From Sphingomonas oligoaromativorans (lineage in GTDB: Bacteria > Pseudomonadota > Alphaproteobacteria > Sphingomonadales > Sphingomonadaceae): a DNA stretch of 64,000 bases. The stretch covers positions 159,605 through 223,604 of the forward strand of contig NZ_JAASQK010000006.1 in the NCBI RefSeq assembly GCF_011762195.1, read 5' to 3'. The position numbers were made by a program, and so were the translations under genes. Of the stretch, positions 8,480 through 17,539 are shown piece by piece (the first letter of the stretch is position 1; each line of letters begins with the position of its first letter). The notes under the pieces are model-generated. The model made no database searches, had not been told where the DNA came from, and saw nothing but the letters and a program-made list of their open reading frames with translations.

Positions 8480-9085
8480 ATGGCGGCAGCGCCTTCCCAG
8501 ACGCGGATCGTGAACCGGGCGCTCTCCCTGCTCGGCACGGCGCAGCGTATCGCCAGCATCACCGATAACACTCCGCTGGCGAAAGCCGCTTTGGCTGTGT
8601 GGGACGACGCACGCGATGGATGTCTTGCCGAACATCCCTGGAATTTCGCGATCGGGCGGGCTCAGCTCGCCGCCAGCGCCGACGCACCGACGTTCGGCTA
8701 TGACTTCGCCTATGCATTGCCGGCCGATCATCTCCGCTGGCTTCCGCCAGCTCCGGGCGATCGGGGTTATTTCAAGGCCGAGCAGGAGGGGAACCTCCTC
8801 CTGAGCTCGGCCGATGCGCCGCTCAACATCCGCTACATCCGCCGGGTCGAAGATCTGTCGATCTGGTCGATCGGTTTCATCGTCGTGATGGGGCACCGGC
8901 TGGCCTGGGACATGGTCGATGCCGCGAGCGGCGGCATCGAGGGCCTCGCCCAGCGTATGCAACAGCGCTACGAGATCGAGCTCGATCGTGCCAAGCGGCA
9001 GGATGCGCTGGCGACCGGCGATCGCTCTGGTCGCCAGGAGTTCCGATCGAACTGGTTGGCGGCCCGCGGCGGCTGGGAAGACTGA
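8480..9085 (+). CDS. Tail tubular protein A (T7 gp11-like)
   Basis: A 201-residue protein with the typical start TRIVNRALSLLG followed by a helical region ending in the W-N-F motif (EHPWNFAIGRAQLA) and YDFAYALPADHLRW. These are hallmarks of the T7 gp11-like adaptor that links portal to nozzle. The next gene starts at the final base of its stop codon (TGATG), as is common for the gp11-gp12 pair. Confidence 0.85.
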   Translation: MAAAPSQTRIVNRALSLLGTAQRIASITDNTPLAKAALAVWDDARDGCLAEHPWNFAIGRAQLAASADAPTFGYDFAYALPADHLRWLPPAPGDRGYFKAEQEGNLLLSSADAPLNIRYIRRVEDLSIWSIGFIVVMGHRLAWDMVDAASGGIEGLAQRMQQRYEIELDRAKRQDALATGDRSGRQEFRSNWLAARGGWED

Positions 9086-11289
9086 TGTCCCGCACGTCGA
9101 TCATCCAGACCAGTTTCAACGGCGGCGAACTGTCCCCTCGCATGGCGGGCCGGCCGGACCAGTCGGTCTATGGATCCGGCTGCCGACAGCTGAATGGCTG
9201 GCTCCCCACTTTGCAGGGGCCAGCGGTTGCGGCTCCCGGCACGCGCTACGTGGCGCGGGCGAAGGGGCCGTTTCGCCTGTTGCCGTTCGAATACAATATC
9301 ACCCAGGGCTATCAGATCGAGGCGAGCGACCACGCCTTCCGCTTCTACACCAATAACGTCCGCCTCGAGGATGGGACGGGCACGCCGATCGAGATCGCTA
9401 CGCCCTGGACCTACGCGCAGGTTCTTCAGCTCGATTACGAGCAATCGGCCGATGTCCTGTATCTGGCGCATGGCGAGGTGCCGATGCAGGAACTGGATCG
9501 CACAGGGGCGACGACATTTTCCATCGCGCCCTTCGCGTTCAAGAACGGGCCGTACGAGGACGATAATAGCGACGACACCATATTGGTGACGATCGATCAA
9601 ACCACCGGAACAGCAACCGTCACGGCGACAAAGCCGATTTTCCAACCGGGCGACGTCGGGGGCTTCTTCCGGATCCAGGCCCGAGATTTCTCCAACGTGT
9701 CCGCGTGGGAAGCCGGCATGGCGGGTATCCCGACGGGATCGCGAATGCGGTCCAACGGCAAGGTGTACGAATGCGTCGGCGGAACCGATCGCACCGGGAC
9801 GATCCCTCCCGCGCACAGCGAAGGCACAGCCTGGGACGGCTCGAACTCCGGCACCGACATCAACGGCAAGGGACCGTACGGCAAGCAGTGGCTGTATCTG
9901 TACGGCCCCTTCGGCCAGGGCACGATTACCGCCTATGTCAGCCCCACCGTCGTGAAGATCGCGGTCGTGACCCGGCTGGCCGACAGCCTCATCACGGTCG
10001 GAAGTTCGCGCTGGGCCTTCGGCGCTTTCTCTCCCCGGCGGGGGTATCCCAACGCCGTCGTGTTGTGGAACCAGCGCCTGGTCCTGGCCAAAGGCGCGAA
10101 GGCGTATGGCAGCGTCGTCGGCGGCTATAATGATTTCGCCCGCTATGACAGCTCGGGGAACGCGCAGCGCGATCTCGGTTTCACCATCACGCTCCCCAAT
10201 CCCAACGTCATCAGATGGCTGGCCGCCGATCGAAAATTGCTGATCGGCACCGCCCGCGCGGAGCATGTCGCCGAACAGCTGCTGACCAATTCGGACACGG
10301 CCGGCCCGCCGACCATCCAGGTGGAGACCCAGTCGACCTATGGGTCCGCACCCACCAAGGCGCTGCTGGCGGCCGGACGGGTGCTGGCCGTGCAAAGGGC
10401 AGGACGCAAGCTGCTCGAGCTCGGCTATTCGGTTGCACAGGATCGCTACGAGGCTTCCGATCTGACACGTCTGGCAGAGCATATCGGCATGTCGGGCTTC
10501 GTCGAGCTTGCCTGGCAACAGGAGCCGGAAGGCCTGATCTGGGCGGTGCGCCGCGACGGATCGCTCGCGGCGATGACCTATTCGCCGGGGCAGCAGGTCA
10601 TAGGTTGGGCGCGCCGCACGCTGGGCGGCGGAATGCTCGCCCGCACGGCGAGCGTCATCACCGATCCGGCCGGAGAGCGCGATCAGCTCTGGATTGGCGC
10701 AGAGCGCGGCGGGACGTGGTGGGTGCTGCGGCAGGAGAGCATCTGGCAGTCGGGTGACGATGCCAGTCGCGTTCTAATGGTGGACGCTGGCTTGACCTAC
10801 GACGGCCCGCCGGTCGCTTCGGGCAGCGGGGCTGCTCATCTGGCGGGCGAAACCGTTTCGGTTCTGGCCGACGGCCTGCCGCACCCGGACATCACCATTG
10901 GCGCCGGCGGCCAGTGGACCATCAATTTCCCAGCTTCTGTTGTGTCGCTTGGCTTTCCTTTCCCCGCCTTATTGCAGACGCTGCCGATCGAGGCGGGTGG
11001 CGATGTCGGTACTGCCCAAGGGCGGATCAAGCGGATCAGCCGGGTGACACTTCGACTGCTCGAGGCCCAGGGGATCCGGATCTCGGTCCAGGGCGGTCAG
11101 GCGATCGCCGACGAACACCGTGTACCCGACGATCCGATGGACGAGGCGGTGCCCCTCTTCTCCGGCGACGTCGCCATCGAGACGGTAGGCAGCTTTGACC
11201 GCTACGGGATGGTGACGATCGAGCGCTTCCAGCCGACGCCGGCGACACTGCTGGCGGTGATGCCCACCGTGACGACGAGCGAGCGATGA
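9085..11289 (+). CDS. Tail tubular protein B (T7 gp12-like nozzle)
   Basis: A 734-residue protein opening with QTSFNGGELSPRMAGRPD and GCRQLNGWLPTLQG, the signature of the T7 gp12-like nozzle family. The remainder is mostly beta structure, matching a beta-propeller plus platform organisation. It forms the distal tail tube through which ejection proteins and DNA leave. Its length is close to T7 gp12 (794). Overlaps with both neighbours show tight coupling. Confidence 0.88.
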   Translation: MSRTSIIQTSFNGGELSPRMAGRPDQSVYGSGCRQLNGWLPTLQGPAVAAPGTRYVARAKGPFRLLPFEYNITQGYQIEASDHAFRFYTNNVRLEDGTGTPIEIATPWTYAQVLQLDYEQSADVLYLAHGEVPMQELDRTGATTFSIAPFAFKNGPYEDDNSDDTILVTIDQTTGTATVTATKPIFQPGDVGGFFRIQARDFSNVSAWEAGMAGIPTGSRMRSNGKVYECVGGTDRTGTIPPAHSEGTAWDGSNSGTDINGKGPYGKQWLYLYGPFGQGTITAYVSPTVVKIAVVTRLADSLITVGSSRWAFGAFSPRRGYPNAVVLWNQRLVLAKGAKAYGSVVGGYNDFARYDSSGNAQRDLGFTITLPNPNVIRWLAADRKLLIGTARAEHVAEQLLTNSDTAGPPTIQVETQSTYGSAPTKALLAAGRVLAVQRAGRKLLELGYSVAQDRYEASDLTRLAEHIGMSGFVELAWQQEPEGLIWAVRRDGSLAAMTYSPGQQVIGWARRTLGGGMLARTASVITDPAGERDQLWIGAERGGTWWVLRQESIWQSGDDASRVLMVDAGLTYDGPPVASGSGAAHLAGETVSVLADGLPHPDITIGAGGQWTINFPASVVSLGFPFPALLQTLPIEAGGDVGTAQGRIKRISRVTLRLLEAQGIRISVQGGQAIADEHRVPDDPMDEAVPLFSGDVAIETVGSFDRYGMVTIERFQPTPATLLAVMPTVTTSER

Positions 11290-11723
11290 TCACCGTCGCG
11301 CCGTTCTACCCCGGCGATCTGGCCGAGTTCGCCGTGCAGCCGTGGCAGCATGCTGATCTGCTCGCTCATACCCCGGGTACGCCCGAATTCTGGGCTTCGA
11401 GCGGGCCGGCGTTCACGGCCCGCAACGCAGAAGGTCATATCCTGCAATGCTCGGGCTTCGTCGAGAACCATGGCCGTTACGCCAGCGCCTGGGCACTGCT
11501 GTCGGCCGACTGGTCGAGCGCGAAGGTGGCCCTGCACCGGGCGACCCGGCGCGTCATTGCCGAAACCCGGTACGTGCGCATCGACATGTCGGTGCGCAGC
11601 GGCTTCGCGGCGGCGCACGAATGGGCGCGCATGTTGGGTTTCGTGCGTGAAGGCACGCTCCGCCGGGCCGCACCCGACGGCGGTGATTTCGATATTTATG
11701 CGCTCGTCCGGGAGGATCGTTGA
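11286..11723 (+). CDS. T7 gp13-like internal protein with GNAT-type fold
   Basis: A 145-residue protein overlapping the nozzle stop by 4 bases. Residues ~55-135 resemble a GNAT acetyltransferase core: ASAWALLSADW, then RYVRIDMSVRSGFAAAHEWARMLGFVREG, where a helix precedes the G-F-V-R-E-G strand typical of the end of the fold. The canonical acetyl-CoA loop (R/QxxGxG/A) is not evident, so catalysis is doubtful. T7 gp13 and its relatives, needed for assembly of the internal core, are placed in this fold and sit at this position. Confidence 0.75.
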   Translation: MITVAPFYPGDLAEFAVQPWQHADLLAHTPGTPEFWASSGPAFTARNAEGHILQCSGFVENHGRYASAWALLSADWSSAKVALHRATRRVIAETRYVRIDMSVRSGFAAAHEWARMLGFVREGTLRRAAPDGGDFDIYALVREDR

Positions 11724-12247
11724 TGGCTGCTGCTGCCCCGATCGCGATCGGCCTGCAGGTGGCTGGCTCTCTAATGGGCGCCAAGTCGCAGGCCGATGCG
11801 TACAACTATAACGCCTCGGTCGATCGAACGAATGCGCAGCAATCGCTGCACGACGGGGCTGCTCAGCAGAACGACATTATGGCCCGCGCGCGCGCCATTT
11901 CGGGCGATGCGCTGGCGGCCTCGGCCGCCAATGGCGTCGAGGTCGGCACCGGCTCAGCCCTCGATGCGCTGCGTCAGACGGCGATCAATGCGCAGTTCAA
12001 TGCCCTCAGTGCGCGCGCCCAGGCCGTCGGCCGGGCCAATGCCTATTATGCCGATGCGGCCGCGAAGAAATCGGCCGCCCGCAGTGCGCTCGTCACGGGC
12101 TTCCTGACCGCCGGCGCCAAGGCGCTGAGCGGCTTCGGGGGCGGCGGCGGATCTGCAACCACACCGGGCGGATCGGCGATGCCGCTCCCCTCCTCGATGG
12201 GCACCGATGCCGGCGGGTCGTCGATCGGCATCTACGGGGTGAGCTGA
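11723..12247 (+). CDS. Internal virion protein (T7 gp14-like)
   Basis: A 174-residue protein starting at ATG 11723 after GGGAGGATCGTTG. The N-terminus is hydrophobic (AAAAPIAIGLQVAGSLMGAK), then Ala/Gln/Asn-rich helices with INAQFNALSARAQAVGRANAYY, then a Gly-rich tail. T7 gp14 has this layout and forms the outer-membrane pore during ejection. Assignment rests on position, size and composition. Confidence 0.75.
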   Translation: MAAAAPIAIGLQVAGSLMGAKSQADAYNYNASVDRTNAQQSLHDGAAQQNDIMARARAISGDALAASAANGVEVGTGSALDALRQTAINAQFNALSARAQAVGRANAYYADAAAKKSAARSALVTGFLTAGAKALSGFGGGGGSATTPGGSAMPLPSSMGTDAGGSSIGIYGVS

Positions 12248-12248
12248 C

Positions 12249-14303
12249 ATGGCTGTGCCGCCTATTCTCGATCGTGATCGGCCGGCGCCGTCGATCCCCA
12301 TGCCCGAGCGCGATCCGTCCGCCTTCGGCGCCGGCATCGGCGAAGGCGTATCGGCGATCGGCGGGGCTATTCAGCACGTCGCGACCGCGGCAGATTCCAC
12401 CCGCTACGCGCTGGGCGATGCCGCCCGGCAACAGCAGATGGGCGCGGTGTTCCGCCAGCAGCAAGCGGACCAGACCCAGAAAGATCCGAGCGGCGCCGGG
12501 TTCGCCGACGCGATCGGCGAGCAGTTCGACAAGATCTACGGCGGCGTAGACCTGCCCCGCGATCCTGAACTCCGCCAGCGCGCCCAGGTCCAGCTTACGC
12601 AGGACCGTGCCCGCTGGATGGAGCAAGCGCAGGGCTGGGAGATGAATGCCCGGGCGACCGCGATGGCGGACAATGCGGGCCAGGCAATCAACCTGTATGC
12701 CAATGATCTTGGCCAGACCGCACCGACTGATACTGTCGGTGCTCTCGCTGCTTTCCATGCCACGCTGCAGAAGATCGATACGATGGTGGCTGGCACCGCT
12801 GGTTTGCACCCGGAAGCGGCTATTCATTTGCGGCGGCAGGGCAGCCAAGAAGCCAGCGATCAGCTTGTCCACGGCCTGATCGACCGGGGTGCCTTGTCGA
12901 CCGCCCGCGAGATCGTCGACGGCGGAGGGGTGAACGCGACGGTAACGCCCCAGAAGCTGAACGAATTCAATGCGCGGATCGATGCCGAGCAGCGCCGCCT
13001 TGAGGCCCAGCAGCGCGCCGCGATAGCCTTGGGAAAGTCGCAGGCCGAGCAGTCGATCGCGCTGGTGAACAGCCGTTTAGGCGACGGTGTGCGCGTTCCG
13101 GAAGCCGATCTTGCTCAGGCCGCAACGCTCGCTCACACGTTTGGGCTCGAGGACAAGGCCTATAATCTCGAGGTTGCGCGTCAGCGCCAGAACATCAACA
13201 TCGAGAGCGAGAGCTGGACGCCCCAGCAATATCAGGACGAGATCAACCGGATCGCGGCGCTGGGGCCGAAAGCGAGTGAGCCGGAGCAGGTCCGCCTCGA
13301 CCAGCTGCGCAAGATTGTCGGCCAGCGCACCACGCAATTTCACGATAATCCGGGGGCCTATGCGGCGGCGAACGGCGCACCGCCGCCCACCATCGATGCC
13401 GACAGCGGGCATGGATTTGCCGAGCGCGCCCAGTGGCGGGCGTCCGTCCAGCGGAGCACCGGCGCCTGGACGCCGACGCTGTCCAAGGAGGAGGCCGCGC
13501 CCTGGATCGAGAAGGTGCAGCATGGGGCGCCGGCCGATCGGCTCGCGACAGCGCAGTGGATCAACCAGTGGGGCGGTGAGGCGCCGAACGTCCTGCGCCA
13601 GATCGATCCCAATCAGGACAGCGCCTTCTCCCAAGCGGTGAAGCTCGGGAGCGTCAGCACGGCCAGCATGCGCGATGCGCTCGCTGGTCCTGACGCGCTG
13701 AAAGCGCTGGGCGGCGAGGGCAAGGCCTTCCACATTGATCCTCTGAATAGCCAGCAGATCTTGTCCGACGGCACGAAGCTGACCCCCGACACCCTGTTTG
13801 GATTGGGCGCCCGCTCCGCTCTGTCGGCACGCGGGGCGTCCTTTGCCGCCGGCGTGCTCGAGAACGCCAAAGCGATCTACGCCTCGACCGCGCAAAAGAA
13901 CGGTTGGGACATCTTTCACCCGGGCGAATTTCAACGCTCGATCCAGCGCGCAGCGGGCGGGCGTGAAGTCGGCAACGGCCAGTGGGTCGGCGGCTTCGGC
14001 ACCCATAACGGCCAGACGATCCTGTTGCCCTCGAACATGTCTCAGCAGGATTTCGACCGTCGGCTCGCGCGTGCGACGCCCGACGACCTGTTCCGCGCCG
14101 GGGGGCATGTCGGGCCGGCCTATGGCAATGGGCAGTCACTCACCGCCGGCGAGCTCAAGGCGCTGACGCCGGTTGCTGTCGGGAGCGGCCGTTACATTTT
14201 CCGTACCGGAAACGCCTATGTGATGGCGAAACGTGGAGAGCACGGGAAGGTCCAGCCGGGCCAGTTCTACGTGCTCGACATGTCGCAGATCCCCGCGGGA
14301 TGA
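12249..14303 (+). CDS. Internal virion protein (T7 gp15-like)
   Basis: A 684-residue, mostly helical protein between the gp14-like and gp16-like genes. N-terminal residues 1-60 are Pro/Gly-rich, then long Ala/Gln-rich helices (residues 60-330). The C-terminal ~130 residues are Gly-rich and beta-like (GNGQWVGGFGTHNGQTILLP). Large helical proteins here form the periplasmic tunnel of the ejectosome in T7. No enzymatic motif seen. The stop overlaps the next start by 4 bases. Confidence 0.75.
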   Translation: MAVPPILDRDRPAPSIPMPERDPSAFGAGIGEGVSAIGGAIQHVATAADSTRYALGDAARQQQMGAVFRQQQADQTQKDPSGAGFADAIGEQFDKIYGGVDLPRDPELRQRAQVQLTQDRARWMEQAQGWEMNARATAMADNAGQAINLYANDLGQTAPTDTVGALAAFHATLQKIDTMVAGTAGLHPEAAIHLRRQGSQEASDQLVHGLIDRGALSTAREIVDGGGVNATVTPQKLNEFNARIDAEQRRLEAQQRAAIALGKSQAEQSIALVNSRLGDGVRVPEADLAQAATLAHTFGLEDKAYNLEVARQRQNINIESESWTPQQYQDEINRIAALGPKASEPEQVRLDQLRKIVGQRTTQFHDNPGAYAAANGAPPPTIDADSGHGFAERAQWRASVQRSTGAWTPTLSKEEAAPWIEKVQHGAPADRLATAQWINQWGGEAPNVLRQIDPNQDSAFSQAVKLGSVSTASMRDALAGPDALKALGGEGKAFHIDPLNSQQILSDGTKLTPDTLFGLGARSALSARGASFAAGVLENAKAIYASTAQKNGWDIFHPGEFQRSIQRAAGGREVGNGQWVGGFGTHNGQTILLPSNMSQQDFDRRLARATPDDLFRAGGHVGPAYGNGQSLTAGELKALTPVAVGSGRYIFRTGNAYVMAKRGEHGKVQPGQFYVLDMSQIPAG

Positions 14304-17300
14304 GCGATCTCGATAGCTTCTACGGCGACGCCGACCTGTCCGCGATCTCCGGTGTCCCCCTGCAGGCGCCAGCCCCGCCTGGACATAGTTATGTCCCGGC
14401 GCTGTTGAGGGGCGGGTTGCGGGGCGTGTTACCCAGCGCCGGGGGCTTTGCGGGCTTCTCGGCGGGCGCCGCGACCGGTGCGGCGCTGGGCGCGCCGCTC
14501 GACCCCTTCACCTTCGGCGGCGCGTCTGTCGTGTTGGGAGGAGGGCTCGGCCTCGCCGGGGCGTTCGGCGGTTCCTATGCGACCGAACGGGCACAGGCCA
14601 GAGTGGCCGATGCGGTGACGGATGGTGACTATAGCCGTTCCGCAATTCAGGATGCGACCGAGCACCCTACAGCGAGCCTGATCGGTGGTGCTGTCCCTCA
14701 GCTCCTCTTCATGCGACCCAGCAACAAGCTCGCTCTCTTGCCGCGCGCGCTGGGCGCAACGCTTGGCGGCGGGCTCGAGGCGGGCACCGAATATGCGCGT
14801 ACCGGCCACGTCGATCCCCTCAATGTCGCCTTGCAAGCGGGCTTCGGAGCGGCGCTCGATCACAATACCAGTTTGGGCGATGCGATCGGCAAGGGGATCG
14901 CCCCGCTGGTGGGATCGATCACGCGCGGTCCGAGCGCGACCCTCGAGCGGATGGCGGCTGAGGCGACCCACAGGCGCGCGCTCAGCGAGATCCCCGACGC
15001 CGACGCGCATATTCAGGCGGCCGCTGCGATGGCGCTCGATCCGAACATCTCGCCGGAGACGCGCGCGGCGCTGATCCGGTCGCGCGCTCTCCAGGCCGCG
15101 CTTGGCGATCGGCAAACGCCCGACGAGATCGCAGCCTCGCACGTCATCGAGGCGGATGCCCAGACCGAGGCGTCGAACCCGCATGTCGCGACACCTGACA
15201 CAGCGACCGCACACGGCGAGGCGCTGGCGAAGGCGATCCGATCGCTCGACGAGGGCACGCCGGCACCGGAGCTGGATCCCCGCGCTGCGGTGCGTGACTG
15301 GCAGATGCCGGACATCGGTCGCGACAATTGGCACTGGGCCATCCGCCAGCAGGAAAGCGGCGGCAACGCGTTCGCGGTCAGCGCCAAGGGCGCGAAGGGC
15401 GCCATGCAGGTGCTCGACAGCACAATGGCTGATCCGGGCTATGGCGTCGCGCCGGCGAAGGACAGCAGCCTCAAGGAGCGCGACCGCGTCGGATCGGACC
15501 TGCTCGATGCCTATAATCGACACTTCGGGAACGAACTGCTCGCAACCGCCGCCTATAATGCCGGCCCCGGGCGCCTCGAAGGATGGACCGACAAGGCCGG
15601 CCGCCACCATGCCGGCTGGCTCCAGACGATCGGCGATCCGCGCAAGGGCGAGATCGGGTATGCCGAATTCGCCGAGCGGATCCCGATCAAGGAAACGCGG
15701 GACTATGTCCATGAAGTGTTCCGGCGGATGGCCAAGGCCCCGCCCCGCACGCCGCTGCTCCGGCCCGAACTGTTCGCCGAGGGCGGGCCGCTCTCGATGC
15801 CCGAACTCGAAGGGTTCGCGCCGATCGCCGGCGAGAGCTGGGAGGATGCGCTTGCACGCATGCAGGTGACGGAAAGCGGCGGCGCGGCCGGCGCGCTGTG
15901 GCATCCGGAGATCGGAGACATCGATGTGCCGTGGGGCAAACCCGGCACCGGCGAGAGCGACGGCTTCGGCCTCGCCAAGCTCGAGCGCTTCCATCCCGAG
16001 GTTCTCCACGACCTGCCCGCCCGCGTCGCCGCGATGGACGTCGTCTCGCAAACCCCGAACCGGATCCGGTTGGCGAGCGCCGACGGACAGGCGGCGGTGA
16101 GCCTCAACTGGCAGGGCGATCCGACCAAGCCGTGGCTGCTCACCAGCTATGAGAGAAAAGCCCCGGCATCGACGGTCGATGAACGTGCCGGTGCTGGCGG
16201 CCAGGACGTCTCCCCCGGCCTCGGGGCGGACGCCACTGTAGCCGAAAACGGGGCACAAAGCCAGCCGGCGGCGGCCGAGCGTCCGGCTCCAGCGCCGCGT
16301 CCCCGTCGGCCACGTGGCCCGCGATCGGCGCCGCGATCGGCCGAACCCGTCGATGCGTTGTCGTTCCTCGCCGACCGTGGTGGCTTGCGCGATGACGAGG
16401 GCCATGACCTGCAGGGTCGCGGCCGGTTGATCTCCGGCATCATCAGCGGCCGCCGGCGGCGTGGCGGCAGCGCCGGCATCGGCCTGCCCCAGTTCGCACC
16501 GATGGGTGGGCATCTGTTCCGCAAGGGCGGTCTGTCGATCGACGAGGCGGGCGAGCTGCTGCACGAGGCGGGCTTCTTCACGGGCGATCGGCCGACGACG
16601 GCGGATGTGCTCGATCTGTTGGCGGCATCCAACACCAAACCGGTGCATCGTCCCGAAGACGTCGTTGCGGCGCGGGAAGCGGAGATGCTCGCCCGCTACG
16701 GCGAGGAACCGCATGTCGTTCCCGAATTCGACGGTCCCGGCCAGCACGCGCAGGGCGCGTTGCATTTCGATGAGCCGGCCGGTGCCGGCGCACGCGCTCA
16801 GGCGGAAAGTCTCGAGCATGATCTGCGCGTCGAGCTCTTCCATGGCACGAAGGCTCCGCAATTCGATGCGTTCGATCCAGCGAAGACCAGAGAGGGCGCG
16901 ATCTGGTTTGGCCCGGATGCGGAGCATGTGAAAAGCTATGCGGAGGGCGGCAGGACGATCCGGGCCGAACTCCGATCCCGCAAGACGCTCGAGGCGACCG
17001 ATCAGATCACCGACTGGGTGAAGTCGAAGCAGTACCACCGCGATATGCCGTGGGCGCAGGATCCGGAGCTGATTGCTAACCGCGATGCGGGCCGGATGCG
17101 CATCTCCGATCTGAACGCATCCTTTTTCCGATGGGTGAAGGCAGAAGGGTACGACGCCGTCCATTTCCCTCAGGATGCTCGCTGGGCGGTCGTCGATCCC
17201 ACCGCGATCGAGATCGTCTCGCATGGGACAGGCGATGAAGAGATTATGGCAGTCGATCGCGCTCCATCTCTCGATCGCGGCGCTGAGACCAATCCCGCGA

Positions 17301-17539
17301 TCGCCGATCGCCAGCGTCAGCAGGCCGAGCTGGGCGCGGCGGCGCCGATGCGGGCGGCGGCAGAGCAGGACGGCACGTTAGGCCTTGGCCTTTTCGATCA
17401 AGCCGATCAGCCGGAGTTCCGCCTCGATCCGGAAGGCGGCGCGCAATCGATCCGCCAGATCCTCGACGACGTCGACCGCGAGGAGCAGGCAGCCGCGACG
17501 CTGCGTGGCTGCCTCGTCCCGCCGAAAGGAAACGCATGA
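14300..17539 (+). CDS. gp16-like ejection protein: transglycosylase + BECR-like + ADP-ribosyltransferase-like
   Basis: A 1079-residue multidomain protein. Residues ~30-110 are Gly/Ala-rich and hydrophobic. A soluble lytic transglycosylase domain follows (~337-478): catalytic Glu 352 in RQQESGGN, then KGAMQVLDSTM and ATAAYNAGPGRL. This opens the peptidoglycan during DNA entry, as in T7 gp16. Residues ~533-619 (LWHPEIGDIDVPWG, GFGLAKLERFHPEV, WLLTSYERK) resemble the BECR-fold nuclease-like modules (PBECR, LPD3, MuF-C types) of phage polyvalent proteins. Residues ~844-974 start with ELFHGTKAPQFDAFDP (His 848), have WFGPDAEHVKSYA, and end VVDPTAIEIVS, the layout of the ADP-ribosyltransferase family of polyvalent proteins. 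The transglycosylase call is firm; the other two are recognised from motif pattern only. Overlaps bind it to both neighbours. Confidence 0.85.
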   Translation: MSDLDSFYGDADLSAISGVPLQAPAPPGHSYVPALLRGGLRGVLPSAGGFAGFSAGAATGAALGAPLDPFTFGGASVVLGGGLGLAGAFGGSYATERAQARVADAVTDGDYSRSAIQDATEHPTASLIGGAVPQLLFMRPSNKLALLPRALGATLGGGLEAGTEYARTGHVDPLNVALQAGFGAALDHNTSLGDAIGKGIAPLVGSITRGPSATLERMAAEATHRRALSEIPDADAHIQAAAAMALDPNISPETRAALIRSRALQAALGDRQTPDEIAASHVIEADAQTEASNPHVATPDTATAHGEALAKAIRSLDEGTPAPELDPRAAVRDWQMPDIGRDNWHWAIRQQESGGNAFAVSAKGAKGAMQVLDSTMADPGYGVAPAKDSSLKERDRVGSDLLDAYNRHFGNELLATAAYNAGPGRLEGWTDKAGRHHAGWLQTIGDPRKGEIGYAEFAERIPIKETRDYVHEVFRRMAKAPPRTPLLRPELFAEGGPLSMPELEGFAPIAGESWEDALARMQVTESGGAAGALWHPEIGDIDVPWGKPGTGESDGFGLAKLERFHPEVLHDLPARVAAMDVVSQTPNRIRLASADGQAAVSLNWQGDPTKPWLLTSYERKAPASTVDERAGAGGQDVSPGLGADATVAENGAQSQPAAAERPAPAPRPRRPRGPRSAPRSAEPVDALSFLADRGGLRDDEGHDLQGRGRLISGIISGRRRRGGSAGIGLPQFAPMGGHLFRKGGLSIDEAGELLHEAGFFTGDRPTTADVLDLLAASNTKPVHRPEDVVAAREAEMLARYGEEPHVVPEFDGPGQHAQGALHFDEPAGAGARAQAESLEHDLRVELFHGTKAPQFDAFDPAKTREGAIWFGPDAEHVKSYAEGGRTIRAELRSRKTLEATDQITDWVKSKQYHRDMPWAQDPELIANRDAGRMRISDLNASFFRWVKAEGYDAVHFPQDARWAVVDPTAIEIVSHGTGDEEIMAVDRAPSLDRGAETNPAIADRQRQQAELGAAAPMRAAAEQDGTLGLGLFDQADQPEFRLDPEGGAQSIRQILDDVDREEQAAATLRGCLVPPKGNA

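Noticed and set aside
14429..17224. Minus-strand open frame of 931 codons
   Set aside because: Antisense to the gp16-like gene, whose transglycosylase motif shows the + strand is coding.
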